A stretch of DNA of 64,000 bases from Bacillus sp. FJAT-28004 (GTDB taxonomy: Bacteria; Bacillota; Bacilli; Paenibacillales; Paenibacillaceae). The stretch lies in the NCBI RefSeq assembly GCF_001280845.1, contig NZ_LGHP01000004.1, positions 65,261 to 129,260 of the forward strand, given 5' to 3'. Below the pieces are notes generated by a model that saw only the letters and a program-made list of their open reading frames with translations, was not told the DNA's origin and ran no database searches. Made by a program: the position numbers and the translations under genes. Positions 16,288 through 25,576 of the stretch are shown piece after piece; position 1 is the stretch's first letter; every line of letters begins with the position of its first letter.

Positions 16288-16674
16288 TTATCGAGTGTCC
16301 TTCCGCTTGGACATCTCGTGCTGGTTGGGGTTGCGTTCGGAACCGGCATGGCACCACAACGTCACAATGGGCTCCGTCTCGCTCGAGCAGAGGTGGTGAT
16401 CCTCGCCAGGTTCATTGATGATGATGTCTCCCATCCGGACCTCATGCTTCTCCCCATCGACTTCCATCACGCCGCGCCCCTGCAAAATGACAAACGCCTC
16501 CCTGTCGGCATGTACATGGCAATCCTTGCCGCCGGGACCATCGTTCGTATGGCTCCGTTCACCTGACGCGGCGAAGGCGAGCCCTCCCGAATAAAGATAA
16601 TTCCCCGGCAGCAAGCCATTCAGAAAATGTCCGTTTTCCTCTGTCCGCAATTCATTCAACGAAAGCCTAATCAT
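16288..16674 (-). CDS. Cupin-domain protein
   Basis: The 128-residue protein is a single cupin beta-barrel. Motif 1 is CHVHADREAFVILQGRG (His, His, Glu metal ligands) and motif 2 is GDIIINEPGEDHHLCSSE. I choose ATG 16674, ten bases after AAGGAG; the longer open frame to 17052 is out of frame with the aldo/keto reductase remnant and lacks any family match. In a uronate locus such cupins can be isomerases (KdgF-like, acting on unsaturated uronates) or sugar-binding proteins; KdgF-like linearisation of lyase products is plausible but not proven. The start overlaps the remnant's stop (ATGA). Confidence 0.82.
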   Translation of the reverse strand: MIRLSLNELRTEENGHFLNGLLPGNYLYSGGLAFAASGERSHTNDGPGGKDCHVHADREAFVILQGRGVMEVDGEKHEVRMGDIIINEPGEDHHLCSSETEPIVTLWCHAGSERNPNQHEMSKRKDTR

Positions 16675-17021
16675 TCGCCGCATTCTCCTTCCATTGCTGC
16701 CTTCCCGCTGATATCCTGGGCCGCCTCCCAAATCCGCTCGATTGCCCTGAGCTCCTCGTCCGTGAAATAGGCATGGCTCAGAAACTTCGCAATATCGCCA
16801 ATCTGCTCCGCCTTGCTCGCGCCGATCAGCGCGGAGTCGACGCGCCCTGCCGCAGCACCCAGGCCACCTCCATTTGCGCCAGACGTTGTCCTCGCTGCAG
16901 GGCAAGCTCCTGCAGCTTGAGCGACCCTCGCTCGCCGTAAGGCCCCGGCCACATCCGATAGCCGGCTTTGGTAGCAACGATCGTCTCGTCCCGGTAAGTG
17001 GCAAAATCCTGATCTCGTGTA
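16671..17021 (-). pseudogene. Aldo/keto reductase remnant with internal deletion
   Basis: One frame gives DETIVATKAGYRMWPGPYGE and RGS, the N-terminal third of YghZ-like aldo/keto reductases. It jumps directly to LKLQELALQRGQRLAQMEVA, about 170 residues further along the family, then a frameshift leads to RVDSALIGASKAEQIGDIAK and TDEELRAIERIW, the C-terminus. The catalytic Asp-Tyr-Lys-His segment is only partly present. It lies directly downstream of the GH43-like gene and was once part of the operon. Confidence 0.75.
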
Positions 17022-18038
17022 TTATTTCTTTAAAGGTATAACCATGTTCCATGTATCGGAAGCGTCCATAAAACCGTCGCTGCCGTCCGAGACAGCCGCG
17101 AACAAATGAGTCGGCTTGCCGTTCTGGAACAGAAGGAACGGCCGTTCCAGATTGCCCAGCGTCTGCACCGTGCCGTCATCATAGCGTACCGTCCGGGAAT
17201 AGCTTTGCGGCTGCCCATGCAAGCTCCATTTCAGTCCGTCCGGCGATCCGGCGTAGATGCCGCCGTATTTTTCTCCGCATAAATGCCCTTCCATATCTTT
17301 GGCGATCAAATTGTATCCTTCGGCTGTTTGCCAGATGAACGGGTCTTCGATATGGAAGGACTCCGGAGGAAATACCGGCTCGTTGCTTAGCACCCGGTAC
17401 GGTCCCTCGTAGTGATCCGCATACGCGACGCCAATAGACATGCCGCCATGCAGGTTGCCTTCGTAGCGACGTGCCTTGTAGATCAGCAGCACGGAACCGT
17501 CCTCCCGGACACACGGAGCCGGATTGGAGGTCAGAAAGCTGTCGAATCGGCCGGGACGTGTTGGCAATATCGGTTCGTCCGCTCTGCGCCACGGGCCCAA
17601 TACGCTGTCCGCGATAGCCAGGCCTACCCGTTTGTTCGCCCGCGCCACGATGCATTGCGAATCGGTTAACCCGAAATCCCCGGGCGGCTCAGGATCACCC
17701 AGCGGATGGGTCGAGCCCGTATAATAAAGCAAATATTTGTTGTTGTGCTTGACGATATGGGGGTTGTGCGTGCTGCGTCCGTCCCAATATTCCGCTCCCC
17801 TCGCCGGAAGCGCCACCTCGCGGAACCGGTACGGTCCCTCGGGCGTATCCGAGTCCGCCCTGACAATCTCCGAAGCCGTCATCCAGCCGGGGTGCATCGG
17901 CAGTGTCTTCGGCCAGCGCGAGGCAAACATATGGAATTTGCCGTCCTCGCCCTGCACGACGGAACCGCACCATACCCAATAACCTTCCATACGGAAGCCG
18001 CCGCTACGCGGAGCCGGCAGCATTGTGCTAGTATGCAT
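17022..18038 (-). CDS. GH43-like glycosidase
   Basis: The 338-residue protein has the repeated WxxDP/E-P-F blades of five-bladed beta-propeller glycosidases (GH43, GH117, GH130 clans): MHPGWMTASEIVRADSDTPE, WDGRSTHNPHIVKHNNKYLL, LTSNPAPCVREDGSVLL and HIEDPFIWQTAEGYNLIAKD. There is no signal peptide, so it acts on imported oligosaccharides. The ATG at 18038 follows GCGAGGTGACGGTAC. The exact activity is not clear; in this context removal of a neutral or galactose-type side residue from uronate oligomers is a guess. Confidence 0.8.
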   Translation of the reverse strand: MHTSTMLPAPRSGGFRMEGYWVWCGSVVQGEDGKFHMFASRWPKTLPMHPGWMTASEIVRADSDTPEGPYRFREVALPARGAEYWDGRSTHNPHIVKHNNKYLLYYTGSTHPLGDPEPPGDFGLTDSQCIVARANKRVGLAIADSVLGPWRRADEPILPTRPGRFDSFLTSNPAPCVREDGSVLLIYKARRYEGNLHGGMSIGVAYADHYEGPYRVLSNEPVFPPESFHIEDPFIWQTAEGYNLIAKDMEGHLCGEKYGGIYAGSPDGLKWSLHGQPQSYSRTVRYDDGTVQTLGNLERPFLLFQNGKPTHLFAAVSDGSDGFMDASDTWNMVIPLKK

Positions 18039-18144
18039 GTACCGTCACCTCGCTTTTTCCCGCTGCTCCATCATTACTGCGAACCATGGTCTCCCATCCT
18101 TCCAAATGAAGTGAATAACCGGTCTGCTCCATACAGCTATGCAT
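18028..18144 (-). other. Short frame of uncertain meaning upstream of the GH43-like gene
   Basis: A 38-residue frame (MHSCMEQTGYSLHLEGWETM at its start) ends in a TAG that overlaps the GH43-like ATG. It has no ribosome binding site. Its composition looks protein-like, so it may be the C-terminal tail of a deleted operon gene. It follows the perfect hairpin CATGCCGGCGG/CCGCCGGCATG at 18154-18180. Confidence 0.3.
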
Positions 18145-18153
18145 CGACGTAGC

Positions 18154-18180
18154 CATGCCGGCGGACTGACCGCCGGCATG
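18154..18180 (-). terminator. GC-rich hairpin after the secreted PL6 gene
   Basis: An 11-base perfect stem with a 5-base loop stands 19 bases downstream of the PL6 stop. No U-run follows, so it may be an attenuator or a 3' stabiliser within the operon. Confidence 0.5.
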
Positions 18181-18198
18181 CTTGCGCATATATCGCCC

Positions 18199-20493
18199 CT
18201 AAGGCGTATTCAGCCCCACATCTCCGGCCGCTAGCGGGCGATTCAGCAGAGGCGCGCCGGAATATTCGTCCGCCCCCACATCCGTTGTCGCTCGCATTTG
18301 GCCGTCCATATCCGCCTGCACGAACGCGTATGTTCCTACAGCGGCGTCAATCGCCGGGCTGCTCGCGGACAGCTTCTGGATGCCGCTCACCGTAGTCAGC
18401 AGCGGATTAATATTTCGGATCTGCCCCGAGCTGCGCGATATGTTGCTAATGGTGCTGCCATACCCGATGTTGCCTTGGAACAGCGTATTCGTTGTCGCCG
18501 CCTCGTAATAAAGCGTGCCGGTGCTGTTGCGCACGATATTGTTCGCCACGACGGAATCCTGCGGAGCATACGCTTTGCCCGATCCGATGACGATGCCGGT
18601 TGTACTGTTTACAATCGTATTGCTCACGATAAGCGCCCGGTAAACTTTCCATTGTTTGCGCAATTGTTCGACCGTCGGGCTTGGAGGGGATCCTTCAGTA
18701 CCGCCGTCGAAGTCGCCGTTAGGCAAGTAGATTGCTTCGCCTGTCAAATTCTCAAAGTAGTTGTTATAAATCTTATGATCATTGCCGAACATCCGGATGC
18801 CTTCCTGATCCGACTCCACGCCGTCCCCGAGGAAGAAGTTGCCGTATACGCTGTTGTTATGGCCGTGCCGCAGCGTTAGGCTGCCCTTGGACGTGAGGAA
18901 TGTATTGAAGCGCACCGTATTGCTGCTGCTCTTGACCGATACGATTTCCGGCTCGCCATCGCAATTCTGAAAAACATTGTATTGTATCGTATTATAGCCG
19001 TGGGAGAGCGTTAGACCTGACAAGCCGAGACGGATCGTCTCTTTGCCGTTAGCTACCCATGGGCCCACATCATGGAAATAGTTGTATTCGATAATATCGT
19101 ATTGCGAAATTTGCCCTGAGCCGTCCTGTCCTTCGTAAGCGATCAGCGGTTCGGTGTCGCTCTTCAGTCCGAAGTCGTTCCGGTCGATGCGGTTATGATG
19201 GCTGTTCGTACCCCGCACTTGCAGCCACATCAGGCCGCCGCCCGAGCTTGGCAGCGCAAATGTATTACGGGTCAACCGCACATGGCGCGAGCCTTCGAGC
19301 ACCACTGCACCATTGCTTGTGTTCGTAAACTTTAATCCGTCCAGCACCACATGCGAGGAGTTCTCGACGCGGAAGCCCGACGCTCCCGAGATGATAGCCT
19401 GGCCGCGGTTTTTCGCTTTAATGACGATTGGCGCGTTGGCGGTGCCGTTTTTGTTCTGAACAGCAAACGGGCTTGTACGAGAATATGTGCCGTTTGCCAG
19501 CACAATCGTTTTACCCGCCGTAGCGGTTGCAAGCTCGGCAGCCAACTGCGTGGAAGTGCTAACTTCGACGACCGTCCCTTCGCTACCGCTGCCGCTTGAA
19601 TCGCTGCCGTAAATTTCGACCTCTGCAAAGCTGTTCCAGGCGTTCACCGAGTTGCCGTGGCCAACAATACGAACGTAGCGGACGGGGGCAACATCGGCAA
19701 AATCAAACGTCTGCAAGCTGTTGCTCAGACTGCTGACCGCTCCCGAAAGCGCCGTGCTGAAGTTGTAGCCATCATAGGAAGTCTGAATATCAAAGCTGGA
19801 AGTTCGCTCCGCCCCGTTGGTGAAGGCGATCTTCACGTATTCCACCCGATTGCTCGATCCAAGGCCGTATTGGACCCACTCCCCGTCGCCATTCACCGAC
19901 CAGCGCGTGCCGAGATCGCCGTCGATTGTATGCGCGACGATATTGCCGTCATCTCCGCTGGCCATAAGCTGCGGCACGGTAACCGCCAGCTTGCTTGCGT
20001 CCGGCGAAGGGCCGCTCGCGGTGCCATACAGTTCAACTTCGGTATAGCTGTTCCACAGGTTGGAGGAATTGCCGTGCCCAACTACCCGCACATAGCGGGC
20101 AGGATCGACATCCGGAAAATCGAAATTTTGCAGGCCTTCCACAAGGCTGCTCACAACTCCGCTGCTGACGGTCGTGAAGGCGGAACCGTCCGTAGACGTC
20201 AAAATATCAAAAGTAGAAGTGCGGCTTGCCCCATTCAGAAAAGCAATTTTGATGGAAGACACTTTGCGGTTTACGCCCAAATCGTACTGAATCCATTGCC
20301 CATCACCATTTGCCGACCAACGTGTGGCGAAATCGCCGTCCACCGTGTTAGCCGGTACATTGCCGTCATGTCCACTCGCCGTCACGTCGGAGCTGCCAAT
20401 TGTGAACTTCGCATCGGCCGCCCTCACCGCACCTGGCATTAACGCAACTAGCATACAGAGCAAAATAATGCACGTCATACTTTTGGTTCCCAT
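18199..20493 (-). CDS. Secreted PL6 polysaccharide lyase with two discoidin-like domains
   Basis: The 764-residue protein has a signal peptide (residues 1-25, cleavage near AVRAAD), two F5/8 type C carbohydrate-binding domains (about 30-158 and 165-297, both with NTVDG/HTIDGD...TRWSxNGDGxWxQY), and a C-terminal PL6 right-handed beta-helix (about 310-745). The PL6 catalytic pair is visible as K521 in EIVSVKSSSNTVRF and R542 in LTLRHGHNN, 21 residues apart, as Lys250 and Arg271 are in chondroitinase B. PL6 enzymes cleave alginate or dermatan-type uronates by beta-elimination. It should be the extracellular depolymerase of the locus. Confidence 0.92.
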   Translation of the reverse strand: MGTKSMTCIILLCMLVALMPGAVRAADAKFTIGSSDVTASGHDGNVPANTVDGDFATRWSANGDGQWIQYDLGVNRKVSSIKIAFLNGASRTSTFDILTSTDGSAFTTVSSGVVSSLVEGLQNFDFPDVDPARYVRVVGHGNSSNLWNSYTEVELYGTASGPSPDASKLAVTVPQLMASGDDGNIVAHTIDGDLGTRWSVNGDGEWVQYGLGSSNRVEYVKIAFTNGAERTSSFDIQTSYDGYNFSTALSGAVSSLSNSLQTFDFADVAPVRYVRIVGHGNSVNAWNSFAEVEIYGSDSSGSGSEGTVVEVSTSTQLAAELATATAGKTIVLANGTYSRTSPFAVQNKNGTANAPIVIKAKNRGQAIISGASGFRVENSSHVVLDGLKFTNTSNGAVVLEGSRHVRLTRNTFALPSSGGGLMWLQVRGTNSHHNRIDRNDFGLKSDTEPLIAYEGQDGSGQISQYDIIEYNYFHDVGPWVANGKETIRLGLSGLTLSHGYNTIQYNVFQNCDGEPEIVSVKSSSNTVRFNTFLTSKGSLTLRHGHNNSVYGNFFLGDGVESDQEGIRMFGNDHKIYNNYFENLTGEAIYLPNGDFDGGTEGSPPSPTVEQLRKQWKVYRALIVSNTIVNSTTGIVIGSGKAYAPQDSVVANNIVRNSTGTLYYEAATTNTLFQGNIGYGSTISNISRSSGQIRNINPLLTTVSGIQKLSASSPAIDAAVGTYAFVQADMDGQMRATTDVGADEYSGAPLLNRPLAAGDVGLNTP

Positions 20494-20578
20494 AATTCAT
20501 TCTTCATCCTTTCCGTTATGAATTGATGGTTATTGAATCATTCCCTTCGTTCCGCCCGCACCTCCTCTCAAGAATACG

Positions 20579-20612
20579 GAAGCCGGGAGGTGCTTCCTGT
20601 CCTCCCGGCTTC
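20579..20612 (-). terminator. GC-rich hairpin between GH88 and PL6 genes
   Basis: GAAGCCGGGAGG and CCTCCCGGCTTC form a perfect 12-base stem. It stands between the GH88 stop and the PL6 start on the minus strand and has no U-run, so partial attenuation is more likely than a full stop. Confidence 0.6.
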
Positions 20613-20635
20613 GTGATTACGGCCTTTGATCCCGC

Positions 20636-21766
20636 TCAAAAAATGTGCTGGCTCCAGCCTTTGCTCTTCGCCAAAGCTTCAATATAATAGTAATCGCCGT
20701 AAATCAGCGATACGTTGATGTTGGTATTGACTGGCTTATGCCCGGTTGCGCCGAGCAGGATGCCTTCATACTCCGGCTGGTCGAGCGTACTGTAGTTGTT
20801 CGACAACGAGCGCAGAATGCGCGTGGCCGCGCGCAGGTATAAAGCGGCTTCCTCAGGAGCCACCTGCGACGCGATATCGATCAGCCCGGATGCCGCGCAG
20901 CTCGCCGCCGAGGTGTCTCGCGGCTCGTCCGTCAAGTCGGCCGCCGCACGGAAATCCCAATGCGGCACATCGTCTTCCGCCAACGCGCTGATGAAATAAT
21001 GCGCCACCCGCTTCGCCGCATTCAAGTAACGCGCTTCGCCCGTATAGCGGTATGCGCAGCTCATTCCATAGAGCGCCCAAGCTTGGCCCCTAGACCAAGA
21101 CGATTGCGGCGCGAAACCCTGTCCTCCGTCATAACGCTCCACTTCGCCCGTCTCTGGATCGAAGATAACGATATGATGCACCGAGCCGTCGTCGCGGATA
21201 AACGAGCGAAGCACCATATCTGCATGGGCGACCGCAATATGCTTGAAGCGCGGATCATCGCTTTCTTCGCTCGCCCAGAACAGAAGCGGCAAATTCATCA
21301 TCGAATCGATGATCGACCAACCCGTCTGGTTGCGTGGCCAGGCCCTGATGAACTGTCCGACCGGGTTGTACCGCCCTGCCAGATAGTTGGCGGCGAACAG
21401 CCCGCGCCGCCGTGCGTCCTGGTCGCCGGTCAGCTTGTAGCGGATAACTGATGTCGGCAGGAACTGAAAGCCAACATCGTGGTGGAAATGGTTGTCCCGC
21501 AAGTAACATTGCTCCATGCGTTCGTCCCAAGGCTCTGCCTCCTCCCGATAACGACGCTCGCCGGTCATATCGTACAGAATCCATAGAATGCCCGGCCAGA
21601 AGCCCGAAATCCACTGATCCACTTTGATCTGGTCATATTTGCCCGCTGCCGAAACATGCGGCGCTTCTGCCCAGCCCGCTTCGATCATATGATCAACTTT
21701 AATCTTCACTTTATCCCACCAAGCCGACAGCTCGGATGGTTTCAGCTTCACATTTTCATTGCTCAT
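20636..21766 (-). CDS. GH88 unsaturated glucuronyl hydrolase
   Basis: The 376-residue protein has the six-hairpin (alpha/alpha)6 barrel pattern: WISGFWPGILWILYDMTGER, HHDVGFQFLPTSVIRYKLTG, WSIIDSMMNLPLLFWAS and SWSRGQAWALYGMSCAYRYT. D97 (HHDVGF) and D154 (IIDSMMN) correspond to the two catalytic Asp residues of Bacillus unsaturated glucuronyl hydrolase. It removes the unsaturated uronate left at oligosaccharide ends by lyases, in the cytosol, as no signal peptide is present. It follows the permease genes by about 20 bases, so it is co-transcribed. Confidence 0.94.
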   Translation of the reverse strand: MSNENVKLKPSELSAWWDKVKIKVDHMIEAGWAEAPHVSAAGKYDQIKVDQWISGFWPGILWILYDMTGERRYREEAEPWDERMEQCYLRDNHFHHDVGFQFLPTSVIRYKLTGDQDARRRGLFAANYLAGRYNPVGQFIRAWPRNQTGWSIIDSMMNLPLLFWASEESDDPRFKHIAVAHADMVLRSFIRDDGSVHHIVIFDPETGEVERYDGGQGFAPQSSWSRGQAWALYGMSCAYRYTGEARYLNAAKRVAHYFISALAEDDVPHWDFRAAADLTDEPRDTSAASCAASGLIDIASQVAPEEAALYLRAATRILRSLSNNYSTLDQPEYEGILLGATGHKPVNTNINVSLIYGDYYYIEALAKSKGWSQHIF

Positions 21767-21787
21767 CTCAAAAATCCACTCCTTATC

Positions 21788-22663
21788 CTAACCTTTGATG
21801 GCACCGATCAAGGCGCCTTTCACGAAATATTTTTGCAATAACGGGTAGACCAGAAAAATCGGAAGGGTCGCTACCATAATCGTGGCGTATTTCAATGTCT
21901 CGCCCAATATGATGATCTCATCCTGGGATGCTCCCTCCGCCATGGAGTTCGCCTCGCCGATTATCAATATTTCTCGCAGGATCAACTGCAACGGATACAG
22001 CGATCGATCCTGAAGGAAGATCATGGCGTTAAACCACGAGTTCCAGTGGCTTACTCCGTAATACAGGCCTACCACGGCAAGCACGGGCTTGCATAGCGGC
22101 AGGAAGATGCGGAACAGAATGACAAAGTCGTTGGCGCCATCGATCTTGGCCGACTCTTCCAGCGCATCCGGCACCGCCTCGAACGATGTCCGCATAATAA
22201 TGAGGTTAAAAGCGCTTATTGCGGTAGGCAGGATCAGCGCCCACAGCGTGTCCGTAATGCCCAGCCCTCTGACCAGCAAGTAGAACGGAATTAATCCACC
22301 GCTGAAAAACATGGTAAACACGATAAACAACGTAAGCTGCTTACGATATTGCAACGTTTTTCTGGACAAGGCGTATGCGGCAAAGGAAGTGAGCAGCAAA
22401 TTGAGAGCCACGCCTACAATGACAATAAATAACGTGTTGCGGTAGCCGAGCAGGATCATCGGGTTGCTGAATACCGCCCCGTATGTTTCAAGCGAGAAGC
22501 CCAGCGGCTTCCATAGAATGCCCTTATGCGCCATCATCAGCGCCGGTTCGCTGAATGAAGCAAATGCCACGTATAAAATTGGGTACATTGTTGCAATCAT
22601 GAGCGCGGACAAAAACAGCGTATTGCAAACCCGGAATAGATGTTCACCCAAGCTTACTCGCAT
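21788..22663 (-). CDS. Carbohydrate ABC permease (LplC/YtcP type)
   Basis: The 291-residue inner-membrane protein has six hydrophobic segments and the EAA loop EESAKIDGANDFVILFRIFL. The C-terminus LLQKYFVKGALIGAIKG is typical of the second permease of CUT1 systems for poly- and oligouronates in Paenibacillus. It pairs with the next upstream gene. No ATPase is encoded in the locus, so the shared MsmK/MsmX-type ATPase elsewhere probably energises uptake. Confidence 0.93.
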   Translation of the reverse strand: MRVSLGEHLFRVCNTLFLSALMIATMYPILYVAFASFSEPALMMAHKGILWKPLGFSLETYGAVFSNPMILLGYRNTLFIVIVGVALNLLLTSFAAYALSRKTLQYRKQLTLFIVFTMFFSGGLIPFYLLVRGLGITDTLWALILPTAISAFNLIIMRTSFEAVPDALEESAKIDGANDFVILFRIFLPLCKPVLAVVGLYYGVSHWNSWFNAMIFLQDRSLYPLQLILREILIIGEANSMAEGASQDEIIILGETLKYATIMVATLPIFLVYPLLQKYFVKGALIGAIKG

Positions 22664-22675
22664 GCGAACCCTCCT

Positions 22676-23629
22676 CTACCACAAACCCGTATTGTTCAAC
22701 TTCCGGCTTATCCAGTTGGAGCCGATAACAAGCGCGAAGTTAATCACGGAGTTGAACAATCCGACAGCGGAGCTGAAACTGAATTGAAAATCTTGAAGCC
22801 CGACCCGGTACACATACGAGGAAATGACATCCGCCATCACATAAGTGGTCGGGTTGTACAGCAGAATAACTTTCTCGAAGCCGACGCTCATTATTCGGCC
22901 AATGTCCAGGATGAGCAATATAACGAAGACGGGCAGCAGCCCGGGTAGTGTAACATGAAGCATCTGCTTCCAACGTCCACCTCCGTCGATCTTGCAAGCT
23001 TCATATTGCTCGGGATCGATCGCAGACAGCGCGGCCAAATAAATAATTGTACCCCAGCCTACATGCTGCCATATATTCGATGAAACGAAGATCGTCCGAA
23101 AATAAGACGGTTCCAGCAGCATCGTAATCCGCTCGCCGCCGAAAAATGCGATAATATCGTTGATGACGCCCTCACTGCTCGTAAAATCCTTAATCATGCC
23201 GCAAATAATGACAAGCGAAATAAAATGCGGCAAATAAGTGATCGTCTGAACCGAACGCTTGAACAGCGCATTTTTCACCTCATTTAGCAACAAGGCGAGA
23301 ATAAGTGGAGCGGGAAAACCGAAAACGAGATCGTACAAACTAATCATCAGAGTGTTTTTAAACACCCGCCAAAAATACATTCCGCCAAAAAAGTCTTTGA
23401 AATGCTCCAGTCCTGCCCACTCGCTGCCCCCAATTCCAAGCCGGGGGTTAAAATCCTTGAACGCAATAATCGCACCGTACATCGGGAAATATTGAAAAAT
23501 AATGAAATATGCCAAAACAGGAGTAAGCATGATGTACAAATACTTGTTTTTAACTATGTCTTTCGCGATATTAAGCGGAAGACGCCCGGCATGCGCGACT
23601 TTGCTGCGTTCCAGCTTCAACTGAGCCAT
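22676..23629 (-). CDS. Carbohydrate ABC permease (LplB/YteP type)
   Basis: The 317-residue protein begins with a basic cytosolic stretch, has six membrane segments, and carries the EAA loop EQYEACKIDGGGRWKQMLHV. LERSKVAHAGRL and YFIIFQYFPMYGAIIAFKDF are typical of the LplB/YteP family that takes up oligouronides. It is 12 bases upstream of the second permease. Confidence 0.93.
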   Translation of the reverse strand: MAQLKLERSKVAHAGRLPLNIAKDIVKNKYLYIMLTPVLAYFIIFQYFPMYGAIIAFKDFNPRLGIGGSEWAGLEHFKDFFGGMYFWRVFKNTLMISLYDLVFGFPAPLILALLLNEVKNALFKRSVQTITYLPHFISLVIICGMIKDFTSSEGVINDIIAFFGGERITMLLEPSYFRTIFVSSNIWQHVGWGTIIYLAALSAIDPEQYEACKIDGGGRWKQMLHVTLPGLLPVFVILLILDIGRIMSVGFEKVILLYNPTTYVMADVISSYVYRVGLQDFQFSFSSAVGLFNSVINFALVIGSNWISRKLNNTGLW

Positions 23630-23663
23630 CTCCTACTCCTCCTATCCACATGCAGCATCATCA

Positions 23664-23691
23664 GCAGGGGATGGTTGCACCACTCCCCTGC
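23664..23691 (-). terminator. Hairpin between binding-protein and permease genes
   Basis: GCAGGGG and CCCCTGC pair across an 14-base loop. Such hairpins after a solute-binding-protein gene often raise its transcript level relative to the permeases. Confidence 0.5.
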
Positions 23692-23733
23692 CCCCACGGC
23701 GACCTGCAGCCTGCCGCAAGACGATACATGGAG

Positions 23734-25404
23734 TTATCTTTTGTTGTAGCGATCCAAGGCGCCTTGATAGATGTCGATTACATCGCGAATTCCCATATCT
23801 TCCAGCTGCTTCACGAAGCTGTCGAATTTATCGATCGGCTCATTGCCCATTAAAAATTTGATGAACATTTCTTCTAAATACGTGTTGATTGCGGTCATTG
23901 TCTGCGCTACCTTCTTGCTCTCATCTACAGTAGGCGTAATGAACGCGGGCAAAATATGTTTCTCCGCATCGGTATCCGACCAAATCTGAACCGCCTCGTC
24001 CTGTTGCGGGAACGTATTGGTCGTTTTTTGCTCATGCATCGGAAACGGACCGTTCGGAACCGTATATTGCGCCAGCATCTGCTGTGAAGTGTACTTATCG
24101 TTTTTTACGATCATATCGGTAAATTTCGGAACACCGTTGTCCATCGTGTAGCTTTCGCCTTCAACGCCGAAGTTGTAAATCAAGGTTCCTTGCTCGCTAT
24201 ATGCGAAGTCCAGCCATTTTACGATCGTCTCCAGGTCTTTCGCCGACGTCGTCACGGCCGCGCTTGCTTTCGGGTTATATTTGAAATCGCGCTGTCCGGT
24301 AAACGGTTTTTCGCCTGCTTTCAATACCGGATAAGGAGCCGCTGCGAGATCAAAAGCCGGATTTTGGGCTTTTCCGGATTCCAGCCATTTGCCCATACCG
24401 CCGCCCAGCAAGAAAACAGTCGCACCGGACTCGCCGTTCAGAAACCGCTTATCCAGCGTGTTGCGCTCTACGATCGGGAAGTCTTTATCAATCAGCCCTT
24501 CGGAATACCACTGGCGAAACAACGTCAAAACATCTTTGTATTGCGGATCTATCGGACCGTATTTCACTTTGCCCTGGTCGTCAATATAGAAGCCGTGCGA
24601 CGTTTTGTATGCGCCGAAAAACGCGTCCTGTAAATTCATTTTGTTCGCGTATAATGCCGTCAGCGGTGCTACGGCGCCTTTTTTCTCTTTGAATGCCGTA
24701 AGGACCTTATGCCAATCATCTACCGTTACAGGCAATTGCAGTCCCAGCTCATCCAGCCAGTCTTTGCGCAGCATTGGTCCGCGGAAGACTACGCCTTCCG
24801 AATTGCGCACCATAGGGAAGGCGTAATATTGGCCGCTGTCGGTTTTCACCATTTTATCCAGATCCGGATTAGATTCCAGCAGCTTCTTCAGGTTAGGCGC
24901 ATATTGGTCGATCAAATCGTTGAGCGGTACGATAACCCCGTCTGCAATCGCCTTCTCCGGTCCACCTGGATAGATGCTCCAGTCGTACTCCAGCACATCC
25001 GGCAGCTTGCTGGAAGCCAGCAACAAATTAAACTGCTCTTCTGCTTGACCGTCGGTCGGGTGGATGTAGGTTACTTTCACGCCGGTAGCTTCTGCAATCG
25101 CCTTCCCGATTGGCGCTTCCGCCAGATTCGTTGTAAATGTAATCAGGTTTCCGTTGATTGGAGCCCAGTACGAGAACGTATCTTTGGTATCCAGTGGATA
25201 AACCGGCTTATTCGCTCCCTCGTTGCCTTTGTTTTCGTCATTGCCGCCCGTATTGCTGACGGGGCTTTGAGTCGGCTCTGTCTTGACCTTGTTACCGGAG
25301 CCCCCATTACTGGTGCATGCGGTTAAAGACAATGAAAGTACCATTGCAATCCCCAGTGTGAGCTGCAGCCATTTGCGCTTCTTGCCGTTGCGATTTTTTA
25401 CCAT
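23734..25404 (-). CDS. Solute-binding lipoprotein of the oligosaccharide importer
   Basis: The 556-residue protein has a lipoprotein signal (lipobox LTAC, lipidated Cys 30), a Gly/Ser/Asn-rich linker and an LplA-type extracellular solute-binding domain. Its size matches the large binding proteins of Paenibacillus oligosaccharide importers. Motifs such as WSIYPGGPEKAIADGVIVPL and RNSEGVVFRGPMLRKDWLDE support this. It would capture lyase products at the cell surface for the two permeases downstream. A cre-like site lies about 40 bases upstream of its ATG. Confidence 0.93.
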   Translation of the reverse strand: MVKNRNGKKRKWLQLTLGIAMVLSLSLTACTSNGGSGNKVKTEPTQSPVSNTGGNDENKGNEGANKPVYPLDTKDTFSYWAPINGNLITFTTNLAEAPIGKAIAEATGVKVTYIHPTDGQAEEQFNLLLASSKLPDVLEYDWSIYPGGPEKAIADGVIVPLNDLIDQYAPNLKKLLESNPDLDKMVKTDSGQYYAFPMVRNSEGVVFRGPMLRKDWLDELGLQLPVTVDDWHKVLTAFKEKKGAVAPLTALYANKMNLQDAFFGAYKTSHGFYIDDQGKVKYGPIDPQYKDVLTLFRQWYSEGLIDKDFPIVERNTLDKRFLNGESGATVFLLGGGMGKWLESGKAQNPAFDLAAAPYPVLKAGEKPFTGQRDFKYNPKASAAVTTSAKDLETIVKWLDFAYSEQGTLIYNFGVEGESYTMDNGVPKFTDMIVKNDKYTSQQMLAQYTVPNGPFPMHEQKTTNTFPQQDEAVQIWSDTDAEKHILPAFITPTVDESKKVAQTMTAINTYLEEMFIKFLMGNEPIDKFDSFVKQLEDMGIRDVIDIYQGALDRYNKR

Positions 25405-25442
25405 TTTGCCCCTCCGTTCTTTTCGTCTCGAATACGTTGATT

Positions 25443-25456
25443 TGAATACGCTTTCA
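25443..25456. promoter_or_regulatory. Probable CcpA (cre) site
   Basis: TGAATACGCTTTCA agrees with the cre consensus TGWAANCGNTNWCA at 13 of 14 positions. It lies 39 bases upstream of the binding-protein start, a position suited to glucose repression of the importer operon. Confidence 0.55.
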
Positions 25457-25576
25457 TCGTAACGCTAATCCAGTGCCACAAGCCATTGTCAAAACCTAAA
25501 ATATACCGCAATTTCTCAAAAATGAGGGTAGCAAAACCGCAAGTTAACCGCTTTTTCTTGAAAAAAAGCCCAAGAG

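Noticed and set aside
16675..17052. N-terminal extension of the cupin gene in the 254-residue frame
   Set aside because: The extension lies in a frame that is not the aldo/keto reductase frame and is Arg/Gly-rich; the cupin domain begins at the ribosome-site-supported ATG 16674.
18298..20442. Long plus-strand frames of 193 and 261 residues opposite the secreted PL6 gene
   Set aside because: They are antisense shadows of a GC-rich gene with a clear signal peptide and domains on the other strand.
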